A stretch of 64,000 bases of DNA from Geobacter sp. AOG2 (GCF_019972295.1 NZ_BLJA01000001.1:2422158-2486157); one strand, 5' to 3'; positions 41,409 to 50,870 are shown, counted from the stretch's first letter. Numbers and translations: made by a program. The notes: a model not told the origin generated them from the letters alone.

Positions 41409-42312
41409 AATATCCCTCGTCTCCTCCGACGCGCAACTCACCTCGCAGTTGCAATTGCGCCTGCAAAGCAGAGGGCACCAGGCGACCGCCATGTCGTACA
41501 TAGACGGCGTGCTGGGCGCATTCTATTCCGACCCACCCGATCTCCTGATTGTTGACCTCTTTGCGGACGGAAATGCCGGTATGACGATCGTCACGGCCCT
41601 GCGGAGCGACAGCTTTTTCAGTACCATTCCTATCATCGGCCTTGTCTCACCGGCGGATTACGACTTATTCCCCTGGGAGACCTATCCCTTGGACGACGTT
41701 TTGTTCCTGCCGATCAATTTCAGCGAACTCTTCTGTCGCATTGCGCTCTCCTTCTCGCGCATCAATCGTATCTTCGACAACAATCCCCTGACGCGCCTTC
41801 CCGGAAACACCTCCATCCAGCGGGCCATCGAGGACGCCATGGGCAAGCCGCTGGCGGTCTGCCATGTGGATATTAATCATTTCAAGCCATATAACGATGC
41901 CTTCGGCTTTTCCCATGGGGACGAGGTGCTCCGGATGCTGTCCCGTATCATGTTCAATGCCGTACGCGATGCCGGGGGCGGTTTCTGCGGACATATCGGC
42001 GGCGACGATTTTGTATTCATCGCCTCTCTGGCGCAGGTGGAACCGGTGTGTCAGACCATTATCGACCATTTCGACCAGATCGTCCTGGACCTGTTTGACG
42101 AGGCCACCAAAAGACAAGGGTATTACAACGGCACCAATCGCAAAGGCGAGGCTGAGAAGATCCCCCTGCTCTCCATCGCCATCGCCGCCGTGCCCATGAA
42201 CTCGGACAAGATCCGACACGTGGCCAAGGTCGCCGAAATGGCCGCCGAGCTCAAGAAGCAGGCAAAGGAGACAGAGGGAAGCCACTTCGTGGTGGACCAG
42301 CGCAAGGGCTGA
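41392..42312 (+). CDS. Receiver-like/GGDEF-domain protein (putative diguanylate cyclase)
   Basis: About 306 aa from ATG 41392, 17 bases inside the HDOD gene; an in-frame TTG at 41371 is possible. Residues ~1-120 look like a response-regulator receiver (DLLIVDLFADGNAGMTIVTAL). A GGDEF domain follows (DNNPLTRLPGNTSIQRAI, CHVDINHFKPYNDAFGFSHGDEVL) with signature GGDDF instead of GGDEF. The signature's Asp in place of Glu is conservative and activity may persist. It likely makes or senses cyclic di-GMP. A bidirectional terminator follows. Confidence 0.85.
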   Translation: MLPPIRISLVSSDAQLTSQLQLRLQSRGHQATAMSYIDGVLGAFYSDPPDLLIVDLFADGNAGMTIVTALRSDSFFSTIPIIGLVSPADYDLFPWETYPLDDVLFLPINFSELFCRIALSFSRINRIFDNNPLTRLPGNTSIQRAIEDAMGKPLAVCHVDINHFKPYNDAFGFSHGDEVLRMLSRIMFNAVRDAGGGFCGHIGGDDFVFIASLAQVEPVCQTIIDHFDQIVLDLFDEATKRQGYYNGTNRKGEAEKIPLLSIAIAAVPMNSDKIRHVAKVAEMAAELKKQAKETEGSHFVVDQRKG

Positions 42313-42332
42313 TCAACGTCGCACTTCAGACA

Positions 42333-42376
42333 AATAAAAAGGGCCCTTCCCGCAGCAATCGGGAAGGGCCTTTTTT
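42333..42376. terminator. Bidirectional terminator between GGDEF gene and cytochrome gene
   Basis: Stem GGCCCTTCCCG / CGGGAAGGGCC with a 7-base loop, an A-rich run on the left and TTTTTT on the right. It serves the convergent genes ending at 42312 (+) and 42410 (-). Confidence 0.9.
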
Positions 42377-42409
42377 ATTTATTAGTCTACAGCGTCTGCG
42401 GAAGGCAGG

Positions 42410-43675
42410 CTACATCTTGTGACACTTGTCGCAGAACTTGTCGTCCTTGACCGAGAAGGCGTCTTTGTCTTTGTTATGGCAGGTCCCGCAGGATGCGCCC
42501 TTTTCCATGTCGGCCATGGTTGTCTTGCCGGTTACAGCCTTGTAAGGGAAGACCTTGGTGTGGCAGTCCGCACATTTGTAGGCCTGGATATGGAAGTCGT
42601 GGCTGAAGGTGGCGACACCGGCATCGGTCTTGAATGTGATATTGCGCGGTTTGAACCCCTTGTGGCACTTGTCGCAGTCGCCGCTTGAGGCAAAGGCTTC
42701 CTTGCCATTGTGGCACGACCCGCAGGATTTGCCTTTTGCCATATCATCCATGGTCGAAGCGCCCATGACCGCCTTGTAAGGGAAAACCTTGGTATGGCAG
42801 TCAGCACATTTATAGACCTGGAGATGGAACTCGTGACTGAAGACGGCCTCGCCGGCAGAGGTCTTGAAAGCGATCTTGGCCGGTTTCATCCCCTTGTGGC
42901 ATTTGTCGCAGTCGCCGCTTGAGGCGAAGGCCTCCTTGCCATTGTGGCACGCCCCGCATGATTTGCCTTTTACCATGTCAGCCATGGTTGACTTGCCCAC
43001 AACCGCCTTGTAGGGGAAAACCTTAGTGTGGCACTCCTTGCAGGAAAATGCCTGGGTATGGAACGAGTGGCTGAAGGTTGCCGATGCGCCATTTTTGACG
43101 GTAAAGGTGATGTCCCTCGGCTTCAAGCCCTTGTGACAGCGGTCGCAGTTACCGGCAACGGTGAAGGCCTTGGTGCCGTTGTGGCAAACGCCACAGGTCT
43201 TACCCTTCTCCATCTCGGCCATGGTAACGCTTTTGCCTTTACCGCCGAAGACCTTGCCGTTATGGCAACTCTTGCAGGCACCGCCGGTCTTGGAGACGTG
43301 TGCCGCATGGCCGAAGACTGCGTCGGCCACGCCCCTGATCTTGAAGACTTTATCCTGAGTCTTGCCCTTATGGCATTTGACACAATCCTTCTCGGTTGCC
43401 ACACTGAAAGCCTTGACACCACTGTGGCAGGCACCGCAGGACTTGGTCTTTTCCATTTCGGCCATGGTGAAATGGTGACGTGACCTCAAATCGTAGAGAG
43501 CGTTATGGCAGATCCTACAGTTGTTGTTATATTTGAGCAGGTGGAATTGGTGGCTGAATACTACCGGTGCCGCATTCTTGAAGGTGAACCTGATGTCCTT
43601 GGTTTCGACTGCAGCGGCGCAGACGGCTGTGAGTAGAATAACCGCGAGGACATACGCTGGGATGTTCTTCTGCAT
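42410..43675 (-). CDS. 15-heme c-type cytochrome made of five c7-type triheme modules
   Basis: The 421-aa exported protein starts at ATG 43675 (AGGAG eight bases upstream) with a signal peptide ending near VCAAA. I count 15 CxxCH heme sites arranged as five repeats of three, each about 78-81 residues. Each repeat has the pattern FSHxFHxxxxxCxxCH, then MxxGxxCGxCHNG, then CxKCHKG. This matches the c(7)-type triheme 'nanowire' module; a known Geobacter relative has four such modules and 12 hemes. The protein is expected to be periplasmic and to carry electrons along a chain of hemes. It has its own strong promoter and no partner gene beside it. Confidence 0.93.
   Translation of the reverse strand: MQKNIPAYVLAVILLTAVCAAAVETKDIRFTFKNAAPVVFSHQFHLLKYNNNCRICHNALYDLRSRHHFTMAEMEKTKSCGACHSGVKAFSVATEKDCVKCHKGKTQDKVFKIRGVADAVFGHAAHVSKTGGACKSCHNGKVFGGKGKSVTMAEMEKGKTCGVCHNGTKAFTVAGNCDRCHKGLKPRDITFTVKNGASATFSHSFHTQAFSCKECHTKVFPYKAVVGKSTMADMVKGKSCGACHNGKEAFASSGDCDKCHKGMKPAKIAFKTSAGEAVFSHEFHLQVYKCADCHTKVFPYKAVMGASTMDDMAKGKSCGSCHNGKEAFASSGDCDKCHKGFKPRNITFKTDAGVATFSHDFHIQAYKCADCHTKVFPYKAVTGKTTMADMEKGASCGTCHNKDKDAFSVKDDKFCDKCHKM
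42428..43375 (-). repeat. Tandem ~240-base coding repeats of the triheme module
   Basis: The segment encoding CDKCHKG recurs at about 42428, 42671, 42905, 43142 and 43370, spacings of 228-243 bases. The copies at about 42660-42900 and 42895-43130 are very alike even at DNA level (for example GTCGCAGTCGCCGCTTGAGG in both), suggesting recent duplication or gene conversion. Confidence 0.75.
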
Positions 43676-43722
43676 TCTAACCACTCCTCAATGTTGGATT
43701 AAATTGGATTTACAAGCCGATT

Positions 43723-43751
43723 ACTATACAGGAGCCCGTATACTTCGTCAA
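43723..43751 (-). promoter_or_regulatory. Promoter of the 15-heme cytochrome gene
   Basis: Minus strand -35 TTGACG, 17-base spacer, -10 TATAGT, about 48 bases upstream of the ATG. It is a near-consensus housekeeping promoter. Confidence 0.7.
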
Positions 43752-43799
43752 TTGCAAAGTAGATACGGAAACGGAGTCCCGAACGGTCCGGTTTTGCGG

Positions 43800-43828
43800 T
43801 TGATACGCCTTCCTACCTGTGATATAGA
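43800..43828 (+). promoter_or_regulatory. Promoter of the nadC-birA-coaX operon
   Basis: -35 TTGATA, 17-base spacer, -10 TATAGA, about 38 bases before the nadC start. It is divergent from the cytochrome promoter, with 49 bases between the two -35 elements. Confidence 0.6.
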
Positions 43829-43865
43829 AATGGGCACATTTCCCCCATTCAGGTGAATTCACATT

Positions 43866-44693
43866 ATGATGCTCTCACTCGACAATCTCATAGAACAAGC
43901 CCTACTTGAAGACATCCATACCGGTGATATCACGACCCAGGCACTGATCCCCACCGCCAGCCGGGCTTCGGCCCGCCTTATCGCCAAGGAAGAACTGACC
44001 CTGGCCGGGTTGTTCGTCGCCGAAAAGGTTTTCAAACGCCTCAATCCCGGCATCGAGTTCATTTCCAGACACTCGGAAGGGGCCAAGGTCGCCAAGGGAA
44101 CCGTCATCGCCACGGTACACGGCACCACAGCCGAACTTCTGATGGGTGAACGGGTGGCCCTTAACCTGCTTCAACGACTGAGCGGCATCGCCACCCTCAC
44201 CTCCCGCTACGTGGCGGCGGTGGCCGGAACCGGGGCACGCATCGTGGACACGCGTAAAACAACCCCCGGCCTGCGGGAATTGGAAAAGTACGCCGTGCGT
44301 GTCGGCGGCGGCATCAACCACCGAACCGGTCTCTACGACGGTATCCTGATAAAGGAAAACCACATTGCCGCCACCGGCGGCGTCGGAGAGGCGATCAAAC
44401 GGGCTCGCGACTATATTCCCCACACCTTGAAGATCGAGGTCGAAACCGAAACCCTGGCCCAGGTTGACGAGGCGCTGGCGGGCGGCGCCGACATTATCAT
44501 GCTGGACAACATGAGCCTGGCAGACATGCGTTCCGCTGTAACGGCCATTGACGGCCGCGCGCTGGTCGAGGCATCCGGCGGGGTCAACCTGGAGACGGTA
44601 CGTGCCATTGCCGAGACCGGCGTGAATATCATCTCCGTCGGCGCCCTGACCCATTCGGCGCGGGCCATGGATATATCCATGCTGTTGGATTGA
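43866..44693 (+). CDS. nadC: Nicotinate-nucleotide pyrophosphorylase (quinolinate phosphoribosyltransferase)
   Basis: Converts quinolinate and PRPP to nicotinate mononucleotide in NAD synthesis. The 275-aa protein has EDIHTGDITTQ near the N-terminus, RKTTPGLRELEKYAV with the PRPP-binding region, GGGINHRTGLYDGILIKENHI and IMLDNM. All are conserved positions of the family. It starts a three-gene cofactor operon with birA and coaX. Confidence 0.96.
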   Translation: MMLSLDNLIEQALLEDIHTGDITTQALIPTASRASARLIAKEELTLAGLFVAEKVFKRLNPGIEFISRHSEGAKVAKGTVIATVHGTTAELLMGERVALNLLQRLSGIATLTSRYVAAVAGTGARIVDTRKTTPGLRELEKYAVRVGGGINHRTGLYDGILIKENHIAATGGVGEAIKRARDYIPHTLKIEVETETLAQVDEALAGGADIIMLDNMSLADMRSAVTAIDGRALVEASGGVNLETVRAIAETGVNIISVGALTHSARAMDISMLLD

Positions 44694-44722
44694 TTCGCAG
44701 ACAGAAGGCAGGAGTCGTTTCC

Positions 44723-45700
44723 ATGCACCAGAAGGCAGCCACCATCCTGCGGCTTTTCCGTCACCAGGGCGGGCTCGTTTCCGGCGAACAGCTCAGTAGG
44801 GAGCTGGGCGTCTCGCGCACCGCGGTCTGGAAACATATCTCGACGCTCAGGGCAGCGGGGTACCAGGTGGAGGCACTCCCCTCCCGCGGATACAGGCTGG
44901 TTTCATCGCCAGACACCCTTGCGGCCGAGGAGATCAGCGTACAGATGAACACCGCGGTCATCGGCAGACAGCTCATCAATCTGGCTACAACAGCCTCCAC
45001 CAATTCCGAGGCATTCCGCCTGGCTGAAGAGGGCGCCGCCGAGGGGACGGTGGTCACGGCCGATGAGCAGAGCAAAGGCAAGGGACGTCTGGGCCGTACC
45101 TGGTCCTCTCCGCCGGGAGCCAACCTCTATTGCTCTGTCATCCTGCGCCCCCGGATCAAGCCTTTTGAAGCCCCTCAGCTCACGTTCCTCTCCGCAGTTG
45201 CGGTCGCCCGGGCCATCGAGCAGACCACTGATCTGAAGCCGGAGATCAAATGGCCTAACGACGTACTGATCGGCGGCAAGAAGGTGGCCGGCTTGCTCAA
45301 CGAGATGAGCGCTGAAACGGATGGCATCAATTTCGTCATCCTGGGCATCGGCGTCAACCTGAACATGACGGCCGACCAACTGCCGGGGAACCTGCGCCAT
45401 CCTGCAACCTCGCTCTTTATCGAAGGGAAGGCCAAGGTCGGTCGGGCTCGTTTCACTGCCTTCCTGTTGAACGAGTTGGATCGTCTCTATGCCGGTTTTC
45501 TCGACCACGGTTTCACCCTTGTGCGTCGAGAATGGCAAGAACGCTGCAATGCCGACGGCCGCGGTGTGGTGGTCAGCAATCACGGCTGCGACGACATCAG
45601 GGGGCGGTTCGCCGGTATCGATACCGACGGTGCCCTGCTGGTGCAACTCCCGGACGGTATGGTCGAACGAATACTCAGTGGGGATGTGAGGGTGCTCTGA
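44723..45700 (+). CDS. birA: Bifunctional biotin ligase / biotin operon repressor
   Basis: Attaches biotin to acceptor proteins and represses biotin genes. From ATG 44723 (GGCAGGAG upstream) it is 325 aa. It has an N-terminal winged helix (about residues 1-65, GELVS-like turn and [20 protein letters not shown]), a catalytic domain with [19 protein letters not shown] and [17 protein letters not shown], and a C-terminal SH3-like domain. An in-frame extension to 44690 overlaps nadC and is not used. The stop is one base from the coaX start. Confidence 0.95.
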   Translation: MHQKAATILRLFRHQGGLVSGEQLSRELGVSRTAVWKHISTLRAAGYQVEALPSRGYRLVSSPDTLAAEEISVQMNTAVIGRQLINLATTASTNSEAFRLAEEGAAEGTVVTADEQSKGKGRLGRTWSSPPGANLYCSVILRPRIKPFEAPQLTFLSAVAVARAIEQTTDLKPEIKWPNDVLIGGKKVAGLLNEMSAETDGINFVILGIGVNLNMTADQLPGNLRHPATSLFIEGKAKVGRARFTAFLLNELDRLYAGFLDHGFTLVRREWQERCNADGRGVVVSNHGCDDIRGRFAGIDTDGALLVQLPDGMVERILSGDVRVL

Positions 45701-45701
45701 A

Positions 45702-46466
45702 ATGCTTCTGGTGATCGACGTCGGTAACAGCAATATCGTTCTAGGGATCTACGAAGGGGCACAACTTGTTCGCAACTGGCGCCTCTCCACGGACAAATCG
45801 CGCACGTCCGACGAATATGCGGTCCTTTTGCATAGCCTCTTCGACCAGGCCGGTCTCGGGTTCCACGCCGTCACCGCCGCCATCATCTCCTCGGTGGTCC
45901 CCCCGCTCACCGGCGTGATGGAGGCCATTGCCCGGGATTTTTTCAACCTGACCCCCTTCGTGGTCGGCCCGGGGATCAAAAGCGGCATGCCGATCCAGTA
46001 CGACAACCCGCGTGAGGTGGGTGCCGACCGTATCGTCAACGCCGTGGCGGGATACGAAAAACACAAAGGTCCCCTGGTCATTGTGGATTTCGGCACCGCC
46101 ACCACCTTTGACTATGTCAACGCCAAGGGGGAGTACTGCGGGGGGGCCATTGCCCCCGGCTTGGCCATTTCCCTGGAAGCCCTCTTCCAGAGGGCCAGCA
46201 AACTCCCTCGCGTCGACATCGCCAAACCGCCAAATATTATTGCAAAAAACACTGTCAGCTCCATGCAGGCCGGCATCTTCTTCGGCTATGTGGGGCTGGT
46301 GGACGGGATCGTGGAACATATGCGCCAGGAATCGAAGGAGAGATTCCGGGTAATCGCCACCGGAGGGCTTGCCTCCCTGATCGCCCCCGAATCCAAGACC
46401 ATTGACGAGGTGGACGAATTTCTTACCCTGGAGGGATTGAGAATACTGTACGAACGCAATCGCTGA
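45702..46466 (+). CDS. coaX: Type III pantothenate kinase
   Basis: First step of coenzyme A synthesis by the CoaX route. The 254-aa protein has the nucleotide loop [16 protein letters not shown], the [22 protein letters not shown] segment, [13 protein letters not shown] and [11 protein letters not shown]. It is a normal length for the family. It directly follows birA, an association found in many bacteria. Confidence 0.96.
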   Translation: MLLVIDVGNSNIVLGIYEGAQLVRNWRLSTDKSRTSDEYAVLLHSLFDQAGLGFHAVTAAIISSVVPPLTGVMEAIARDFFNLTPFVVGPGIKSGMPIQYDNPREVGADRIVNAVAGYEKHKGPLVIVDFGTATTFDYVNAKGEYCGGAIAPGLAISLEALFQRASKLPRVDIAKPPNIIAKNTVSSMQAGIFFGYVGLVDGIVEHMRQESKERFRVIATGGLASLIAPESKTIDEVDEFLTLEGLRILYERNR

Positions 46467-46623
46467 TTCCGGCGCCGTAATGGAGCGAGCCACGCCCGTG
46501 ACGGGCAACCCGGAATGCCTTTTGAGATGACGGATACATCTTTCTTGCAGACACACACGTTGAACGAACAGCGTTGAAGTGGCAGCTACGCAGAGGATAT
46601 CTCATTTTTAAGGAGGCTATGCA

Positions 46624-48708
46624 ATGGGACAGTACGACACGAGCAAACTTCGCAATCTGGGTATCATCGCGCACGGAGGGGCGGGCAAGACCTCGCTGTC
46701 CGAGGCGATTCTGTTCAACGCCGGCATGATCGACCGCCTGGGGCGGGTTGACGACGGCACCTCCACCATGGATTTTGAGCCTGAGGAGATCAAGCGCAAG
46801 ATATCCATCACCTCGTCCCTGGACCATTGCGAATGGAACGGCCACTCAATCCACATTGTGGACACCCCCGGCTACGGCAACTTCATCGCCGACACACGTG
46901 CCTGCATGCGCACCTTGGATTGTGCCGTCGTCATACTGTCCGCTATCTCCGGCGTCAAGGCCCAGACCGAGGAGATCTGGGGGTGGGCCAACGAGTTCGA
47001 GATTCCCCGCATCGCCTTTGTCAACAAGATGGACCGGGAACGGGCCAATTTCCTGCGGGCCATCGACGACATGGAGAAAGCACTAGGGGCGCGGGGCGTG
47101 CCGATCCAGATGCCCATCGGCGCCGAAGACAAGTTTGCGGGAATCATCGACCTGATCCACATGAAGGCCTGTTTCTACCCCAAGGATGGCTCAGGGACCT
47201 GCACCGAGGGAGAGATACCGTCCGAGCACATGGAGGAGGCCGCGCGTCTGCGCGAACACATGGTGGAGGTCGTGGCCGAGGCCTACGACGCCCTGACCGA
47301 GAAATATCTGGACAGCGGCGAACTGACCGTGGAGGAGATCATAGACGGCCTGCGGGTCGGAACTATGCGCAACACTTTTACGGCCGTCCTGTGCGGGTCA
47401 GCCGTGCAGAACATCGGCGTCAGACAACTCCTTGACGCCATCTGCAGCTACCTGCCCTCGCCCCTCGACCGGACCAAGGCGGTCGGAACCGATCCGAAAA
47501 GCGGCGAGATGATCGAGCGCGGCCCGGATGAGAAGGAACCGTTCTCGGCCCTGGTGTTCAAGACCACGTCCGATCCCTTCACGGGAAAGATAACCATATT
47601 CAGGATCTACTCGGGGGTGTTGAACTCCGACTCCACGGTTTTCAATTCCACCAAGGGTATTGAAGAGCGCATCGGTCAGATCTACGAGTTGGAGGGGAAG
47701 AAGCAGCACCCGATCAAACAGGCGGTCGCCGGTGATATCGTGGCCGTAGCCAAGCTCAAGGAGACTGTGACCGGGGACACCCTGTGCGATGCCGCCAAAC
47801 CGATCGTGTATGAGCCGGCCCGGCAGCTCCAACCGGTGATATCCTACGCCATTGCACCCAAGACCAAGGCCGACGAGGACAAGATCCACAGCGCTCTGCA
47901 TCGCATGATAGAGGAAGAGCCGACCCTTGAGTCGCACCGTGACCCGCAGACCAAGGAATTCATCATTTCCGGCATGGGCCAGGTTCACCTGGAGGTGATC
48001 GTCGAAAAGATGAAGCGCAAATTCGGCGTAGAGGTCCTGCTTAAGACCCCCAAGGTCCCGTACCTGGAGACGATCCGTGCCTCCACCAAGGTCCAGGGTA
48101 AATACAAGAAGCAGTCGGGCGGCCGGGGCCAGTACGGCGATTGCTGGATTGAGATGTCGCCCACCGGCCGGGGCGAGGGATATCAGTTCGAGGACAAGAT
48201 TGTTGGTGGCGTCATCCCGCGACAGTATATTCCGGCCGTGGACAAGGGCATTCAGGAGGCCTCGGTGGAAGGTTTTCTGGCTGGTTACCCGGTGGTGGAC
48301 TTCAAGGTCGCGCTCTACGACGGCTCCTTCCACACGGTTGACTCCTCGGAAATGGCCTTCAAAGTAGCCGGGTCCATGGCGTTCAAGAAGGCAATGGAAC
48401 TGTGCAAGCCGGTGCTTCTGGAACCGATCGTGAACATGAAGGTGACCGTACCGGACGAAAGCATGGGCGATGTGATCGGCGACCTGAACTCCCGCCGCGG
48501 TAAGGTGGTAGGGGTCGAGCCGAAGGCCAACTCCCAGATTATTCGCGCCATCGTGCCCATGTCCGAGGTGCTGGCCTATTCCAACGACCTCAAGTCGATG
48601 ACCAGCGATCGCGGCCTGTTCAGCATGGAATTCTCCCATTACGAGGAGCTGCCGACCCATCTGTCCCAAAAGGTGATTGCCGAATCACAGGCCGTCAAGA
48701 AGGAGTAA
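46624..48708 (+). CDS. fusA2: Elongation factor G paralogue (EF-G2 type)
   Basis: The 694-aa five-domain translational GTPase. G1 reads AHGGAGKTSL, not the usual AHIDAGKTTT, and the G3 motif reads DTPGYGNF rather than DTPGHVDF, so the catalytic switch II His is Tyr. NKMD is intact. Domain IV carries GRGQYGDCWIEMSP. These differences place it with secondary EF-G proteins rather than the housekeeping factor, which is normally next to rpsL/rpsG and is not in this window. ATG 46624 follows AAGGAGGCTATGCA. The cellular role of this branch is uncertain. Confidence 0.9.
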   Translation: MGQYDTSKLRNLGIIAHGGAGKTSLSEAILFNAGMIDRLGRVDDGTSTMDFEPEEIKRKISITSSLDHCEWNGHSIHIVDTPGYGNFIADTRACMRTLDCAVVILSAISGVKAQTEEIWGWANEFEIPRIAFVNKMDRERANFLRAIDDMEKALGARGVPIQMPIGAEDKFAGIIDLIHMKACFYPKDGSGTCTEGEIPSEHMEEAARLREHMVEVVAEAYDALTEKYLDSGELTVEEIIDGLRVGTMRNTFTAVLCGSAVQNIGVRQLLDAICSYLPSPLDRTKAVGTDPKSGEMIERGPDEKEPFSALVFKTTSDPFTGKITIFRIYSGVLNSDSTVFNSTKGIEERIGQIYELEGKKQHPIKQAVAGDIVAVAKLKETVTGDTLCDAAKPIVYEPARQLQPVISYAIAPKTKADEDKIHSALHRMIEEEPTLESHRDPQTKEFIISGMGQVHLEVIVEKMKRKFGVEVLLKTPKVPYLETIRASTKVQGKYKKQSGGRGQYGDCWIEMSPTGRGEGYQFEDKIVGGVIPRQYIPAVDKGIQEASVEGFLAGYPVVDFKVALYDGSFHTVDSSEMAFKVAGSMAFKKAMELCKPVLLEPIVNMKVTVPDESMGDVIGDLNSRRGKVVGVEPKANSQIIRAIVPMSEVLAYSNDLKSMTSDRGLFSMEFSHYEELPTHLSQKVIAESQAVKKE

Positions 48709-48744
48709 CCCCTTTCACGGGTTAAAATTCAACGGAGGTTTTTC

Positions 48745-49884
48745 ATGGATTTCAAATTCAGTAACGACGCCAAGGAACCCGCATCTGCAGCACCGGCGGA
48801 AAAGGGCAGACAGAATATGCTGCTGGTGATCCTGCTGATTCTGGTGGCGGCTTTTGCGTACCTCTATTTCTTCACCGGCCTGATCAAACCGCAGGAGGCA
48901 CAAAAACCGGCCGAAGCTCCGGCGCCGCAGGTGGTGAAGAAGCCTCTGCCGCCGCGCGACGGACAAACCGCCAAGGACGAGACGGCGAATGCGCCGGGGA
49001 AAAACACCGCCGCCCCTGCCCCGCCCGCAGCAAATAAGGTAGTATCGGCCGACAAACCTGTCGCCGGGACGCCGGTGGTCAAGGAAGAGCCCCAAAAAGC
49101 CGCTCCCCAGAAAACCGAGCCCCCCAAGCCGGCACCTGCCGTAAAGAAAACGGCTGCATCCGAAAAGAAAGCGGCGGCACCCGAGGCAAAAGAACCCAAA
49201 ACAGCAGCCGCTTCCAAACTGGATACGAAAAAACCTACGCTGGCCGCCAAACAGCAGCCAAGCGCGGCGGTGAAAAAAACCGCTTCGGGCCAGGAAAAGA
49301 ACAAAAAAACAGGGGAAGCTCCCAAAGCCCCTGGCAAGAGCCCGGCTAACGCTGCGGCAGTACCGGCGAAGAAATTATCAGCCACAGCAGGTAAAAAAGA
49401 AGCCGTAAAATCGGCCTCGGCCAAAGCAAACGGGCCATGGACGGTCGTAGTGGGAAACTACGTCCTTGAAGACGCCATGGCGACAGACCTTGCACGCGCC
49501 AAAGGCGCCGGACTGGAAGTTGTCGTCAAACAGGGGGGCCGCAAGAAAACAGCCATGAACCGCCTTCATGCCGGTGACTATCCGACCCGTGCCGAGGCCG
49601 TGGCAGAACTGGACAAATTGAAGCACTACACCTCGGACGCCTTTATCCTGGAGCAGGGCGGCAAGTTTGCCGTGTACGCCGGTTCCTACCTGCTCACGAC
49701 ACGGGCGGGTTCGGAGAAGGAGCGCCTCGCCGCGGCCGGTGTTAAGCTGACCATACGGCAAGCCGAGGTATCCATACCGTCGAAAAGCCTTATCGCAGGT
49801 ACGTTCAACGACAAGAAGGCCGCCGACGCGGCGCTGAAGAAGCTGAAGGGTCTTGGCATCAAGGCAACGCTGGCCCACCCGTAA
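48745..49884 (+). CDS. Membrane-anchored SPOR-domain protein with Lys/Ala/Pro-rich linker
   Basis: The 379-aa protein has a short cytoplasmic N-terminus and one transmembrane helix (about residues 29-49, LLVILLILVAAFAYLYFF). A long low-complexity Ala/Lys/Pro linker (about residues 55-225) would span the periplasm. The C-terminal part (from GPWTVVVGNYVLEDAM) has repeated beta-alpha units such as AGDYPTRAEAVAELDKL and VYAGSYLLT, typical of SPOR peptidoglycan-binding domains. It probably binds denuded glycan strands at division sites. A small hairpin (TAACCC/GGGTTA) precedes its ribosome-binding site. Confidence 0.82.
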   Translation: MDFKFSNDAKEPASAAPAEKGRQNMLLVILLILVAAFAYLYFFTGLIKPQEAQKPAEAPAPQVVKKPLPPRDGQTAKDETANAPGKNTAAPAPPAANKVVSADKPVAGTPVVKEEPQKAAPQKTEPPKPAPAVKKTAASEKKAAAPEAKEPKTAAASKLDTKKPTLAAKQQPSAAVKKTASGQEKNKKTGEAPKAPGKSPANAAAVPAKKLSATAGKKEAVKSASAKANGPWTVVVGNYVLEDAMATDLARAKGAGLEVVVKQGGRKKTAMNRLHAGDYPTRAEAVAELDKLKHYTSDAFILEQGGKFAVYAGSYLLTTRAGSEKERLAAAGVKLTIRQAEVSIPSKSLIAGTFNDKKAADAALKKLKGLGIKATLAHP

Positions 49885-49895
49885 TCAGGGGTATT

Positions 49896-50792
49896 ATGGC
49901 CGCCGAGACCATCAAGCTGAAAATATCCCCATCCGTGGCAGAATGCCTCCGTCCGGATGTGGACGCCCAAGAGCGGATCAGAATGCTTGGGAATCCAACC
50001 ACCCTGGAGCCGTTCGACCGGCTCATGCTTCTCTTTTGCCTGATGAGGGACGGGAATCAGGCGGTCAAGGATGCGGCGCAGTCGGCGTTCTCCTCGCTGC
50101 CCGAGGAGACGCTGCTCGCTGTGGCCGGCTCTCAAGACGCCCATCCGGCGGTCCTCGATGCCATCGCCAAGGTCCATTATCAGAGAGAGGGTATCGCGGA
50201 AGCACTTTTGGTGAGCGAGTTGCTTTCCGCGCCGGCCCGTTCCTTTCTTGAAAAGATTCTCTTGCAGCGGGCTGGCGTTGAGCAATGCGCCGACAGCCTC
50301 CCCCATGAGCCAGAATCCGCCGCGGAAGCGGAAGCCGCCTTGCAAGAGCCCTATGCGACGGTGGACGAAGAGGGTGAAGAGTTTCTCAGCAAATACAAAA
50401 TGGCCCAGATGATGGGTATTGCCGAGAAGATCAAGATGGCTCTGACCGGCGACAAGGAATGGCGCTCGATCCTGGTCAAGGATGCGAACAAGCTCGTTTC
50501 GAGCGGCGTCATCAAGAATCCGCGCATTACCGAGGCAGAGGTCGTGGCCCTGTTGAAATCCGGCATCCAGAACGACGAGATCATGCGCCTGATCTGCGCC
50601 AACAAGGAGTGGGTCAAAAACTACTCTATCCGCAGGGCCCTGGTCGACAACCCCCGTACACCGGTCCAGAACGCACTGCGCTTCCTGGCCACCCTGAATG
50701 AGAAAGAAATCGCCGGCTACGCCAAGAGCAAAAACGTTTCAACGATCATTTCCACCCAGGCGAAACGGATACTGCTCAATAAAAAACGCTAG
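49896..50792 (+). CDS. Uncharacterised helical protein
   Basis: I do not recognise the family. The 298-aa soluble, probably all-helical protein has an N-terminal half with HEAT/variant-repeat character (QAVKDAAQSAFSSLPEETLL, AHPAVLDAIAKVHYQ). An acidic linker (about residues 130-165) follows, then a C-terminal half with MAQMMGIAEKIKMALTGDKEW and LVDNPRTPVQNALRFLATL. The last motif is reminiscent of repeat proteins in which NPRTP-like turns recur. No signal peptide or membrane helix. It begins 11 bases after the SPOR gene and about 80 bases before an MglA-like GTPase, so it may belong to the same polarity or envelope pathway. Confidence 0.8.
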   Translation: MAAETIKLKISPSVAECLRPDVDAQERIRMLGNPTTLEPFDRLMLLFCLMRDGNQAVKDAAQSAFSSLPEETLLAVAGSQDAHPAVLDAIAKVHYQREGIAEALLVSELLSAPARSFLEKILLQRAGVEQCADSLPHEPESAAEAEAALQEPYATVDEEGEEFLSKYKMAQMMGIAEKIKMALTGDKEWRSILVKDANKLVSSGVIKNPRITEAEVVALLKSGIQNDEIMRLICANKEWVKNYSIRRALVDNPRTPVQNALRFLATLNEKEIAGYAKSKNVSTIISTQAKRILLNKKR

Positions 50793-50870
50793 TCCGTTGT
50801 TGCAAAATGGTGGGGAATGAAGCGCCTGAACATGCAATGAAGTCATTCAATCGAAGAAACGGGAGTTGGA

